A DNA stretch of 64,000 nucleotides from Paenibacillus sp. BSR1-1. GTDB lineage: Bacteria; Bacillota; Bacilli; Bacillales; Cytobacillaceae. Made by a program: the position numbers and the translations under genes. Under the pieces are notes generated by a model. It did not search any database, had not been told where the DNA came from, and worked only from the letters and a program-made list of their open reading frames with translations. This document shows positions 44,678-53,720 of the stretch, in pieces. Within the stretch, counting starts at the first letter, position 1. Each line of letters opens with the position of its first letter. Location of the stretch: NCBI RefSeq assembly GCF_030403775.1, contig NZ_JAQMWQ010000024.1:1-64000 (forward strand), given 5' to 3'.

Positions 44678-45841
44678 TTGCTAGATACGACCACGACCAT
44701 AAAAAACAGGATTTTTCTCTCGTCTCCCCACATGAGCGGCTCAGAAATGAAGTATATCAATGAAGCGTTCGCAACCAATTGGATTGCACCATTAGGACCA
44801 AATGTAGATGCATTTGAGAAGGAACTCGCAAGCTTTGTGGGTATAAATGCTGCGGCAGCAGTAAGCTCAGGGACAGCTGCGATTCATTTAGCATTACAAT
44901 TATTGGATGTTAAAAAGGGAGATATCGTTTTTTGCTCCAGTCTAACATTTGTCGCGAGTGCCAATCCAATCCTGTACCAAGGTGCTGAACCCGTTTTTAT
45001 TGATTCCGAACCGGAGACATGGAATATGTCCCCCTTAGCGTTGGAAGAAGCTTTTAAGGATGCTGCTTCAGCTAATAGACTGCCCAAAGCAGTGGTCATT
45101 GTGAATCTTTATGGTCAGTCTGCAAAAATGGATGAGCTAATAACCATTTGTAAAAATTACAACGTTCCCATCATAGAAGATGCAGCCGAATCACTTGCTT
45201 CCATGTATAAAGGGAAGGCTAGTGGAACGTTCGGCGATTTTGGCATCTATTCATTTAATGGCAATAAGATTATCACAACCTCCGGCGGAGGCATGCTTAT
45301 TTCCAATAATATAGAAGCCCTTCAAAAAGCAAGGTTCATAGCAACCCAAGCAAGAGATCCTGCCCCGCATTATCAGCATAGTGAAATCGGCTACAATTAT
45401 CGAATGAGTAACATCTTGGCGGGTATCGGCAGAAGTCAGCTTGAAGTTTTGGAAGAGCGGGTCAAAGCAAGAAGAGCCATTTTTGATATGTATTTTCAAG
45501 AATTATATAGCATTCCTGGTCTATCTTTTATGCCAGAATTAAAAAACACATTCTCGAACCGGTGGTTAACGGCTTTAACAATAGATGAGGAAATAACAGG
45601 TTTCTCAGTAAACAAATTACTTGCTGCGCTAGATTCCGAGAATATCGAAGCAAGACCTGTTTGGAAGCCGCTCCACCTGCAGCCCCTGTTCGATAAAAAT
45701 AAATACTATTCGCATAACCACAATATGAGTGTTTCAGAAGAACTCTTTCAAACAGGAATTTGTTTACCCTCTGGTTCCAATATGACGTTAGAAGATCAGA
45801 TGAGAGTAATAGAATGTATTAAAAAAGCTTTGATTGGATGA
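44678..45841 (+). CDS. epsN: DegT/DnrJ/EryC1 sugar aminotransferase, EpsN/PglE type
   Basis: 387 residues, PLP-dependent. It has AAAVSSGTAAIHLAL near the start, EDAAESLAS and the PLP lysine Lys197 in YSFNGNKIITTSGGG. It would transaminate the 4-keto sugar made by the preceding dehydratase (bacillosamine route). The TTG at 44678 has GGAGGTG six bases upstream; the TTG at 44663 is upstream of that site. Neighbour order differs from B. subtilis, where epsN lies near the end. Confidence 0.9.
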   Translation: MLDTTTTIKNRIFLSSPHMSGSEMKYINEAFATNWIAPLGPNVDAFEKELASFVGINAAAAVSSGTAAIHLALQLLDVKKGDIVFCSSLTFVASANPILYQGAEPVFIDSEPETWNMSPLALEEAFKDAASANRLPKAVVIVNLYGQSAKMDELITICKNYNVPIIEDAAESLASMYKGKASGTFGDFGIYSFNGNKIITTSGGGMLISNNIEALQKARFIATQARDPAPHYQHSEIGYNYRMSNILAGIGRSQLEVLEERVKARRAIFDMYFQELYSIPGLSFMPELKNTFSNRWLTALTIDEEITGFSVNKLLAALDSENIEARPVWKPLHLQPLFDKNKYYSHNHNMSVSEELFQTGICLPSGSNMTLEDQMRVIECIKKALIG

Positions 45842-45873
45842 GACCAAATGTCTACCTATAACAGGAGGAAAAA

Positions 45874-46611
45874 ATGGATGTAACAGTAGGGTTATTAGAT
45901 ATATTAAAAACCATGAAGAAACGCTGGAAACTAATTATTTGCATAACAGTCATTGCTGCATTAATTAGCGGAGGGGTTTCTTATTTTATCCTGAAGCCAG
46001 TATACCAAGCATCAACTCAAATACTAGTAAATCAAAAAAATACAGAGAATAAACTCGACTATACACTTTTACAAAGCAATGTAGATCTAATTAATACGTA
46101 TAGTGTCATCTTAAAAAGTCCTGTCATTCTGGAGAAGGTCATTGATCAACTTGATCTTGACGTTACCTTGGAGGAACTGAATAAAAATCTTACCGTAACA
46201 AGTAAAGAAAATTCACAGGTATTCTCCTTGACGGTTGAAGACCATGATGCACAAAAGGCAGTTGAAATTGCCAATACCGTGTCAGAAACGTTTCAATCAG
46301 AAATCAAAGGGATTATGAATGTTGACAATGTGAGTATTATTGCAAGGGCCGAATTAAAACAGAACCCAGTGCCCGTTAAACCAAAGCCATTACTAAATAT
46401 TGGCATTTCCATAGTCATTGGATTAATACTTGGAATTGGAATCGCTCTCCTTAAAGATTTCATGGATGGAACATTGAAGGATGATCAGGATACTGCTGCT
46501 TGCCTGGGTGTGCCTGTTCTCGGCTCTATTCAAAAAATATCGAAGGCGCATGTAAAGGAAGGTAAAAATTCGGCTGTACAAACAATGGGGGGGGAAACGA
46601 TTGTCTCGTAA
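45874..46611 (+). CDS. epsA: Polysaccharide chain-length modulator, BY-kinase activator (EpsA/Wzz)
   Basis: 245 residues with two membrane helices (about 17-40 and 172-192) around an extracytoplasmic coiled-coil region, and a cytosolic tail with the Wzz proline motif VPVKPKPLLNI just before the second helix. It works as the transmembrane activator of the tyrosine kinase encoded next. ATG after AGGAGG. Its last codons contain a run of eight G (46587-46594) and overlap the kinase start; see findings. Confidence 0.92.
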   Translation: MDVTVGLLDILKTMKKRWKLIICITVIAALISGGVSYFILKPVYQASTQILVNQKNTENKLDYTLLQSNVDLINTYSVILKSPVILEKVIDQLDLDVTLEELNKNLTVTSKENSQVFSLTVEDHDAQKAVEIANTVSETFQSEIKGIMNVDNVSIIARAELKQNPVPVKPKPLLNIGISIVIGLILGIGIALLKDFMDGTLKDDQDTAACLGVPVLGSIQKISKAHVKEGKNSAVQTMGGETIVS

Positions 46612-47290
46612 ATTGAAAAAAAGAGAGAAAAAAAATGTTCATTTAATATCCCATTTGAATCCAAAATCACCGATAACGGAACAGTACCGGTTAATTAGAA
46701 ATAATTTACATTTTTCTTCAGTGGATAAAAATATTCATTCCATCGTAGTAACTTCACCAGAACCCTCTGACGGAAAATCGACAACCTCCGCTAATCTCGC
46801 CATCGTATTGTCACAAAAGGGAAAAAAGGTGCTACTTGTGGATGTTGATTTGCGAAAACCCACCGTTCATTATGCTTTTAACGTAAGTAACATCGACGGC
46901 TTAACCAGCGTTTTGACAAGAGATATTAGCTTAGATCAAGCAATTATTAAAACGTCTGTCCCAAACCTGGACGTATTAACATGCGGACCCATCCCCCCTA
47001 ATCCTTCAGAATTATTAGATTCAAAAGCAATGGAACTTGTAATGGAAGAAGTAAAGGGGTCCTATGATTATGTTGTATTCGATACCCCGCCATTGCTGGT
47101 TGTAACAGATGCACAAATTTTAGCCAATAAATGCGATGGTGTAGTGATGGTAGTTGCCAGTGGAAAGACTAAACGGGATCGGGCAATGAGAGCAAAGGAA
47201 TTGATAGAAAAAGCAAATGCCCACTTGCTTGGTGTCGTTGTGAATGGAGTGGAATCTAAGCACGGGACCTATTACGGCGAGTATAGTTAA
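46601..47290 (+). CDS. epsB: Tyrosine-protein kinase, CpsD/CapB/EpsB family
   Basis: 229 residues, cytosolic BY-kinase. Walker A SDGKSTTSANLA, Walker A' VLLVDVDLRKP and Walker B YVVFDTPP are intact, and the C-terminus ends with a tyrosine cluster (GTYYGEYS) for autophosphorylation. The TTG start at 46601 is inside the last codons of epsA, with a G-rich site immediately upstream. It controls polymerisation and export together with EpsA and the phosphatase encoded next. Confidence 0.94.
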   Translation: MSRKLKKREKKNVHLISHLNPKSPITEQYRLIRNNLHFSSVDKNIHSIVVTSPEPSDGKSTTSANLAIVLSQKGKKVLLVDVDLRKPTVHYAFNVSNIDGLTSVLTRDISLDQAIIKTSVPNLDVLTCGPIPPNPSELLDSKAMELVMEEVKGSYDYVVFDTPPLLVVTDAQILANKCDGVVMVVASGKTKRDRAMRAKELIEKANAHLLGVVVNGVESKHGTYYGEYS

Positions 47291-47307
47291 TAAAGGTGGC
47301 TGGTCAA

Positions 47308-48072
47308 ATGATCGATATTCATAGTCATATTATCCCTTGTGTTGATGACGGCCCCCAAGATCATATCCAAGGGTTAGACATGGCGAGAGCGGCCGTAAAA
47401 AACGGAATTTCCCATCTATTTGCAACCCCGCACCATCATAATGGACAATTTGAAAATCCAAAGAAGCAAATTTTAGCCCATATAAGACGGTTCAATCAAT
47501 CCTTACACGAAGAGAATATTCCACTTACCGTTCACCTGGGTCAAGAATTAAGAATTCATCGGGAATTGTTTCATTCACTAAAAATGGATGAAGTTTTGAC
47601 CCTTGATGATCAAGGAAGGTACTTGTTATTAGAGCTTCCATCAGGGGAAGTTCCATTTTACACTAGTGAAATTGTTTATGAACTTTTATTGAGGGAAATC
47701 ATCCCGATTATTGTGCATCCTGAGAGAAATCAAGGCTTTATCGAGAATACGAATCAACTTTTTGAACTAGTTCAAGAAGGAGCGTTAACCCAGCTGACAG
47801 CAGGTAGTATCATCGGTCAGTTTGGAAAAAAGGTTAAAGCCTTTTCCGAAAAAATCATCGAACATAATTTGGCGCATTTTATTGGCTCTGATGCCCATAA
47901 CACAAGAACAAGGAGATTCTGCCTCCAAGAAGCCTATGAAGCCGTCACCAAAAAATATGACATACAGCGTACATTCTATTTTAGAGAAAATGCGGAACTG
48001 CTTATGAGGGGTCAAACAATAATAAAAGAACAACCTGCACCAATAAGAAAAAAGCTATTGGGTATTTTCTAA
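47308..48072 (+). CDS. PHP-type tyrosine-protein phosphatase, CpsB/CapC/YwqE family
   Basis: 254 residues. The metal-binding PHP motif IDIHSHIIPCVDDGP opens the protein; further histidines lie in FATPHHHNG, IIVHPERN and IGSDAHNTR. It dephosphorylates the BY-kinase. The ATG at 47308 is eight bases after AAAGGTGG; the GTG at 47296 is within that site. B. subtilis eps has no such gene inside the operon (YwqE is elsewhere), whereas streptococcal capsule loci do. Confidence 0.93.
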   Translation: MIDIHSHIIPCVDDGPQDHIQGLDMARAAVKNGISHLFATPHHHNGQFENPKKQILAHIRRFNQSLHEENIPLTVHLGQELRIHRELFHSLKMDEVLTLDDQGRYLLLELPSGEVPFYTSEIVYELLLREIIPIIVHPERNQGFIENTNQLFELVQEGALTQLTAGSIIGQFGKKVKAFSEKIIEHNLAHFIGSDAHNTRTRRFCLQEAYEAVTKKYDIQRTFYFRENAELLMRGQTIIKEQPAPIRKKLLGIF

Positions 48073-48109
48073 CTGGAATAAAAAATTATTAAAGGTGGCA
48101 TACCTTTTC

Positions 48110-49642
48110 ATGCGGACAAAAAAAGCCTTTTATATTATGATTTCAAGCCTTTCCTATCAATTGGTTTATGCACTGATTGGCTTAATTCTGCCGAGATTAT
48201 TCATAACCGTTTATGGATCAGCCGTCAACGGACTTATGCTGTCCATTCGCCAATTTTTGAATTTCTTAAATATTGTAGAATCAGGAATTGGGCTGACATC
48301 AATAACAGCTTTATTAAAGCCAATGGCAGCAAATGATAAAGATGCAGCAAACGGAATTTTATCTGCCGCAAAATTACTTTATCTGCGGGCGGGGTATATA
48401 CTTGTCAGTTTCATTGCATTGCTTGCAATTTTCTATCCTTTTTTGATTACTGATCAGGTTAGCTATCAAATCGCTTTTTTCCTGGTTCTAATTTTGGGAG
48501 GCAACAGTTTTGTAGACTTTTTTATTATTGGAAAGTATAAAGTGCTGCTTACCGCAGATCAAAGAGTCTATGTATTAACAAATATACAAATTATCGGTTT
48601 AATTGCTAATTTAATTTCATACGTTATCCTCATTAAGGCTGGATGGGATGTACTTCTTGTTAATGGCATTGCCACTTGTTTTTTTGCATCCAAATCTATT
48701 TTGTTATTGGCCTATGTCAAAAAACAATATCCAAATGTCAGTTTTAAGGAAAAACCGGATACAGAAGCATTAGCCCAGCGTTGGGATGTCTTTATTCACC
48801 AAATAACAGGAGTTATTGTGTTTAATACTCCCGTCATCATCATTACAATCTTTTTAGGGCTAAAGGAAGTAAGTGTATTCACAACGTATAATATGGTATT
48901 TTCTGCGATTACCTTATTAGTAACTTCTTTTTCGAGTGCCCTATTTGCAGGAATAGGGGACTTACTAGTTAGAGGCGAAAAAAATAGGGTTATTGAAGTT
49001 TATAACATTTTTGAATCTGTTTATTATGCCTTAATCGCCTGGGCCTTTACCACTGCGTATTTACTCATACTTCCATTTATCAAGGTTTATACACATGGAG
49101 TTTCAGATGCGAACTATATCCGCCCGGAATTAGCTATTTTGTTTATTGCTGTAGGGGTGATAAGCAACATTCGAGTTCCGGCCTATACATTAGTGAATTC
49201 CGCTGGTCACTTCAAAGAAACAAAGTATCGGGCGCTGGCAGAAGCTGTCATTAATTTACTTGCTTCCCTCATCCTAGTTCAGATGTTTGGAACCGAGGGA
49301 GTACTATTTGGATCCATTTGCTCCTATACCTTCCGCACCATAGATGTTCTTTTATATGCTTCAAGAAATATATTAAATGCCTCATTAAAACCGACAATCC
49401 TAAAAGTATTGACTAATATATTTCTTTCATTAGTTGCAGCTTTGCCAATTCATTGGTTGCTCAACATCGATCCAAAGAATTTATTTGAATGGTTTGTTTA
49501 TGCCATTCTCCTATCGATTTGGAATTTAATAATAATCGCTGTTGGCAATATCCTAATCGATCCAAAAATGTCCAAAAGTGTCCTTCAACGGGGCAGGCTT
49601 GTCTTTGGAAGAAAGGAGGCTGAGGAGAAATTGATGCTTTAG
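48110..49642 (+). CDS. Polysaccharide flippase, Wzx/EpsK-like
   Basis: 510 residues with about 12-14 membrane helices and a basic start MRTKKAF, typical of the polysaccharide transport (MATE-like) superfamily. It would flip the lipid-linked repeat unit to the outer leaflet. ATG 48110 with AAAGGTGG eleven bases before; a GTG at 48095 is inside that site. Its 3' end holds a ribosome binding site for the next gene. Confidence 0.88.
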   Translation: MRTKKAFYIMISSLSYQLVYALIGLILPRLFITVYGSAVNGLMLSIRQFLNFLNIVESGIGLTSITALLKPMAANDKDAANGILSAAKLLYLRAGYILVSFIALLAIFYPFLITDQVSYQIAFFLVLILGGNSFVDFFIIGKYKVLLTADQRVYVLTNIQIIGLIANLISYVILIKAGWDVLLVNGIATCFFASKSILLLAYVKKQYPNVSFKEKPDTEALAQRWDVFIHQITGVIVFNTPVIIITIFLGLKEVSVFTTYNMVFSAITLLVTSFSSALFAGIGDLLVRGEKNRVIEVYNIFESVYYALIAWAFTTAYLLILPFIKVYTHGVSDANYIRPELAILFIAVGVISNIRVPAYTLVNSAGHFKETKYRALAEAVINLLASLILVQMFGTEGVLFGSICSYTFRTIDVLLYASRNILNASLKPTILKVLTNIFLSLVAALPIHWLLNIDPKNLFEWFVYAILLSIWNLIIIAVGNILIDPKMSKSVLQRGRLVFGRKEAEEKLML

Positions 49643-50889
49643 CCGTTTTAAATCGCAGCACAACAAATCGAAATGTCTATTATTTTCTAATTCTACTGTT
49701 CTCTGTGTTCTTAAATCAAACGAGTATTATTGGAGGAATCAATTTTTCCCTGAGCGACTTGGTGATTTTACTGTTGCTAGTTCATGTGGCTTGTAATGGG
49801 ATTAGCGTTCCAGGATATTCGTTTGTTTATTTTTTGTTTTTGTCTGTCTTACTATTGGTGACAGCCATCTTTTATACCCCTTACAGATTTGGTGTTACGG
49901 CTGATTTTTATTCCATTATTAAGGAATATGCTAAACTGGCCGTCGTTTTTTTATATTTTATTATTGGGTATAACCTAAAACATGAAGATCTTATAAAGAT
50001 TTCGATAAAGTGGTATTCAATTGCAGCATTATTTGTCGGAACACTCGGAATATTTATTAATCTTTTAGGTTTGAAATTTCTTTATCAAATCTATGATTTT
50101 GGTGAAGACCGTTATAACGGTTTTATGAATGATCCGAACTATTTTGCTATTGTTCAAATCAGTGCCCTGCCATTTTTTTTAAGGTCTGAAAAAATGTTAT
50201 TAAGGACGAAACTTTTTACTTATCTCATCATTTTAATCAGTATATTACTTTCAGGATCAAAAACGGGAATGATTACGTTATTAATTTACACTACTGTATT
50301 TATTTTAGGGGAAATAGTTATAAACAAATTAAAACTTGGAACAATCCTCTTAATGCTTTTTGGTATTCTGCTTTTGGGAGCACTTTTTGAGCTGCTTGGG
50401 AAAAATTTAACCTTATTAACAGAAAAATCCGTACAATTCCATCGGATTAGTCTAATTTTTACTGACTTTAATGCTGCTTTTAATGAGGGAGGCTCATCCC
50501 GGCTTCCGATTTGGAAGGCAGGCATTGAATTAATCGGATTATCACCTTTAGTTGGTGTGGGAGTGGGCATGTATACCGCCGTTTCAGAAAAAGTTTCTGG
50601 CATTGATGCAGTTGCTCATAATACGTATATTCAAACCTTTTCGGAGTGGGGAGGTATTTTTGCAGCTATCTTTTTCATATATATTGCCTGCATAATTCTG
50701 AAGATAACGTTAAATAAACAGTTTCAAAGTAAGATCAATTATATGTTAAGGGATATATTAATTATTTTATTGATAGGGTCCATGGCGGTCTCATTTAATA
50801 ATGCTAGAATGTTTTGGTTCTTTTTAGGTTCATTGGTCTATTTGCTTAGCTCAAAAAATCTTGGGAAAGTGTCTGGTAGATTCTCTTAA
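49630..50889 (+). CDS. Polysaccharide polymerase / O-antigen ligase-like (Wzy), likely ATT start
   Basis: About 419 residues with 10-12 membrane helices and a large periplasmic-type loop containing NDPNYFAI and SRLPIWKAGIELI, typical of Wzy/ligase proteins. The first ATG/GTG/TTG in frame is GTG 49705, which has no ribosome binding site and would cut into the first helix. Reading open from the in-frame stop at 49621, the only codon well placed after AAGGAGG (49613-49619) is ATT 49630, overlapping the flippase stop. Either the gene uses a rare ATT start with coupling, or it starts at 49705. It polymerises the repeat units. Confidence 0.75.
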   Translation: MDALAVLNRSTTNRNVYYFLILLFSVFLNQTSIIGGINFSLSDLVILLLLVHVACNGISVPGYSFVYFLFLSVLLLVTAIFYTPYRFGVTADFYSIIKEYAKLAVVFLYFIIGYNLKHEDLIKISIKWYSIAALFVGTLGIFINLLGLKFLYQIYDFGEDRYNGFMNDPNYFAIVQISALPFFLRSEKMLLRTKLFTYLIILISILLSGSKTGMITLLIYTTVFILGEIVINKLKLGTILLMLFGILLLGALFELLGKNLTLLTEKSVQFHRISLIFTDFNAAFNEGGSSRLPIWKAGIELIGLSPLVGVGVGMYTAVSEKVSGIDAVAHNTYIQTFSEWGGIFAAIFFIYIACIILKITLNKQFQSKINYMLRDILIILLIGSMAVSFNNARMFWFFLGSLVYLLSSKNLGKVSGRFS

Positions 50890-50902
50890 TGGGGGGATAT
50901 TA

Positions 50903-52024
50903 GTGAAAAAAGTACTTTTTGCAGCCTCTGTTTATTCACATTTCGCTTCCTTTCATAAACCCTTTATGAAAATGTTTCAACAGAAGGGTTATGAGGTACA
51001 CGCGGTCGGAAGTAATTCTAGAAAACGGAAGGATGAACTACTTGATATTGGGGTCATTTGCCATGATGTCGATTTTGATCGAATGCCATTTTCCAAAAAA
51101 AATATGAGAGCAGTAAAGGAATTAAATGATTTATTCAGGCAACATTATTTCAACTTAATACATGTCCATACACCGACAGCGGCTTTTTTAACAAGGTATG
51201 CAGCTTCAAAGCATAATCAAGGAAAAATTCTCTATACGGCGCATGGATTTCATTTTTTTAATGGAGCCTCTCGAAAAAATTGGCTTCTTTTTTATCCTGC
51301 TGAAAAACTTGCGAAACGATGGACAGACGGGTTGCTTGTTATGAATGAAGAGGATATTTCGTTAGGAAAAAGGCTTGGATTTATGGAAAACCATAATATG
51401 TTTCATGTTCACGGGGTTGGTGTGAACTTAAAAGAATTTAATGAAAAGCCTGGGGAGTTAATTGATATAAAGAACGAGTTAGGCTTGACTTCTGAAAACG
51501 TAATTATTAGCTGTATAGCAGAATTAAGTCCTCGGAAGAATCAATTATTTCTCCTTAAAAACTGGAACTCTATAGTAGACCAATGTCCAAATGCACATTT
51601 ATTAATCATTGGGTATGGAGAAGATATGGAGAAAATCAAAGCTTTTATAGAGGAAAATTGGATTATGAATGTTCATTTATTAGGATATAGAAAAGATATT
51701 CCAAGTATCATTGCAGCATCTGATATTGTGACATTAGTTTCCAAACATGAAGGGCTTCCCCGGTGCTTAATGGAGGCAATGGCTGCAGCAAAACCAATAA
51801 TCACGACAAATGTCCGCGGTTCAAGGGATTTAGTGGACAACGGGCATTGTGGCTTGGTTGTAGGCCTTGGTGATAACGAGGGTCTTATTCAAAGTTTTGT
51901 TAGATTAATTGAAGATAAACAATTAAGGATTAATTTCGGGAGACTAGGCCAACAGAAAATACAGGCGTATAGCTTAGGAAATGTCTTAAATGAAATGGAA
52001 GAGATTTACTCACGTTATGTGTAA
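50903..52024 (+). CDS. Family 4 glycosyltransferase, EpsD-like
   Basis: 373 residues, two-domain GT-B fold. The N-terminal part has HVHTPTAAF and YTAHGFHFF; the C-terminal part has ISCIAELSPRKNQ and the nucleotide-sugar motif SKHEGLPRCLMEAMA. GTG start 50903 after GGGGGGAT. The start of the track at 50861 lies inside the polymerase gene. This is the only committed glycosyltransferase in the operon besides the priming enzyme, suggesting a short repeat unit, or help from elsewhere. Confidence 0.9.
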   Translation: MKKVLFAASVYSHFASFHKPFMKMFQQKGYEVHAVGSNSRKRKDELLDIGVICHDVDFDRMPFSKKNMRAVKELNDLFRQHYFNLIHVHTPTAAFLTRYAASKHNQGKILYTAHGFHFFNGASRKNWLLFYPAEKLAKRWTDGLLVMNEEDISLGKRLGFMENHNMFHVHGVGVNLKEFNEKPGELIDIKNELGLTSENVIISCIAELSPRKNQLFLLKNWNSIVDQCPNAHLLIIGYGEDMEKIKAFIEENWIMNVHLLGYRKDIPSIIAASDIVTLVSKHEGLPRCLMEAMAAAKPIITTNVRGSRDLVDNGHCGLVVGLGDNEGLIQSFVRLIEDKQLRINFGRLGQQKIQAYSLGNVLNEMEEIYSRYV

Positions 52025-52059
52025 ACATCAAAAATGGAATTTTAAGAGGGGCTAACAAT

Positions 52060-52158
52060 ATGGATAATCTATTGAAAGATATTTTTTTCAAACTAGGTGT
52101 TTATGAATTTGCTAAAAAAAGGAAAAGGTTGGTGAAGGGAAATGAAGAGAATATTTGA
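52060..52158 (+). CDS. Possible small ORF between glycosyltransferase and sugar transferase
   Basis: 32 codons, ATG nine bases after GAGGGG, ending inside the next gene (16-base overlap). The product is amphipathic then strongly basic (KLGVYEFAKKRKR). It might be a small membrane-associated peptide or a leader for the next gene. Evidence is weak. Confidence 0.35.
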   Translation: MDNLLKDIFFKLGVYEFAKKRKRLVKGNEENI

Positions 52159-52765
52159 TTTTATTCTTTCAATCCTTATAATAATCATTTTCTCCCCTGT
52201 TATCATCCTATTATCCATACTAGTTAGACTAAAACTTGGGTCACCTATTCTTTTTAAACAAGAACGTCCAGGATTGAATGGAAAACCCTTTTTGATTTAT
52301 AAATTCCGAACAATGACAAATAAAAAGGACAACAATGGAAGTTTATTACCCGAACATCTAAGGTTGACAGGCTTTGGCAGTTTTATACGTAAATTTAGTC
52401 TGGATGAGTTACCCCAGTTAATAAATGTCATAAAAGGGGAAATTAGTTTAGTTGGACCGAGACCATTAAGAATGGACTACTTACCGTTATATACCCCTCT
52501 TCAGGCGAGGCGCCATGAGGTTAAACCAGGGATTACTGGTTGGGCACAAATTAAAGGTAGAAATTCTATAAGCTGGGAAGAAAGGTTTGAATTAGATGTT
52601 TGGTATGTTGATAATAAATCCTTCCTGTTAGATTTAAAAATATTAAGCATGACTCTTTTGAAGGTAATTAGACCACAAGGAATTAATCATGATGGTCATG
52701 TTTCAATGCCTGACTTTACAGGGACTAAGATGAGGAGTTCTTATGGAGAAAAAGAATCTAATTAA
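52142..52765 (+). CDS. epsL: Priming sugar-1-phosphate transferase, EpsL/PglC type
   Basis: 207 residues. An N-terminal reentrant/membrane helix (about 5-27) is followed by the monotopic phosphoglycosyltransferase core with FKQERPGLNGKPF, the catalytic DE in SLDELPQL and the GPRPL motif. It transfers the first sugar phosphate, plausibly a UDP-di- or amino-sugar made by the first two enzymes, to undecaprenyl phosphate. ATG after GGTGAAGGGA. Its 3' end overlaps the next gene by 23 bases. Confidence 0.93.
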   Translation: MKRIFDFILSILIIIIFSPVIILLSILVRLKLGSPILFKQERPGLNGKPFLIYKFRTMTNKKDNNGSLLPEHLRLTGFGSFIRKFSLDELPQLINVIKGEISLVGPRPLRMDYLPLYTPLQARRHEVKPGITGWAQIKGRNSISWEERFELDVWYVDNKSFLLDLKILSMTLLKVIRPQGINHDGHVSMPDFTGTKMRSSYGEKESN

Positions 52766-53720
52766 GTTGCCAACTCCCTTAGATTTTTATGGGGAAATTA
52801 ATGCAAATGAAGTTTTTATTAAAAGAGATGATATGACGGATCTGGCATTTGGCGGAAATAAAGTTAGAAAACTAGAATATTTTATCGCCGATGCTATTAA
52901 ATCAAATTGTGATTGTTTAGTGACATATGGCTCGCCCCAGTCAAATCATTGCAGGATAACTGCAGCAGCTGCAATTAAATTTAATCTTAGGCCAATTCTT
53001 ATTCTTTCTGAAGAAAGTGGAATCAATTTTAACGGTAATTATTTTTTATATTCAGTAATGGATGCCGAAATTCATTGGACTTCTACCTTAAAAGTTCCCG
53101 AAACAATAAAAAATGTCCTAGGCAAATTAAAAAAACAGGGCTGCCATCCATATTTTATACAAGGTGGCGGACACGGAAATTTAGGGACGCATGCTTATAA
53201 GGAGGCTTTCTTGGAATTAAGCAATCAGATGCGTACAGAGCCAGATTTTATTTTTCATGCCACTGGGACTGGGACAACACAAGCAGGGTTAATTGTTGGA
53301 TCAAAACAAAATCAAACAAAGTCAAAAATAGTAGGCATTAGTATTGCTAGGAAAAAAAATAGATGTCAAGAAGTAATAAAAGAATCCATTATCGATTATT
53401 TATCCTTCTACGATTCCGTCAAGATAATAGGTGATAATGATATCCTAGTCGAAGATAAATATATAGGAAAAGGATATTCCCATATTTATCCTGAGGTTTT
53501 GGAAACAATTAAAATGGCAGCTAAGAAGTCTAGTATATTTTTTGATCCGGTATATACGGGGAAAGCATTTTTCGGAATGGTGGATTATATAAAAAATAAT
53601 AATATAAGAGGCAAAACAATAGTATTTATCCACACTGGAGGGACTCCATTATTATTTAATTATAGTAATAATTTTAAAGAGGTTAAGGGGGAGATAGTTA
53701 ATGAATATTTTAATATGTAG
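52743..53720 (+). CDS. PLP-dependent ACC deaminase / D-cysteine desulfhydrase family enzyme
   Basis: 325 residues of the tryptophan synthase beta fold. It has the PLP lysine in FGGNKVRKLEY (Lys40), the substrate loop GSPQSNHCR and the phosphate-binding TGTGTTQAG. The family deaminates D-cysteine, D-serine or aminocyclopropane carboxylate, or makes diaminopropionate-like products. ATG after GAGGAG, overlapping the sugar transferase gene, and itself overlapping the ATP-grasp gene by 20 bases. It is not a standard eps gene; the coupling suggests it supplies an unusual amino acid for the ligase (inference). Confidence 0.85.
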   Translation: MEKKNLIKLPTPLDFYGEINANEVFIKRDDMTDLAFGGNKVRKLEYFIADAIKSNCDCLVTYGSPQSNHCRITAAAAIKFNLRPILILSEESGINFNGNYFLYSVMDAEIHWTSTLKVPETIKNVLGKLKKQGCHPYFIQGGGHGNLGTHAYKEAFLELSNQMRTEPDFIFHATGTGTTQAGLIVGSKQNQTKSKIVGISIARKKNRCQEVIKESIIDYLSFYDSVKIIGDNDILVEDKYIGKGYSHIYPEVLETIKMAAKKSSIFFDPVYTGKAFFGMVDYIKNNNIRGKTIVFIHTGGTPLLFNYSNNFKEVKGEIVNEYFNM

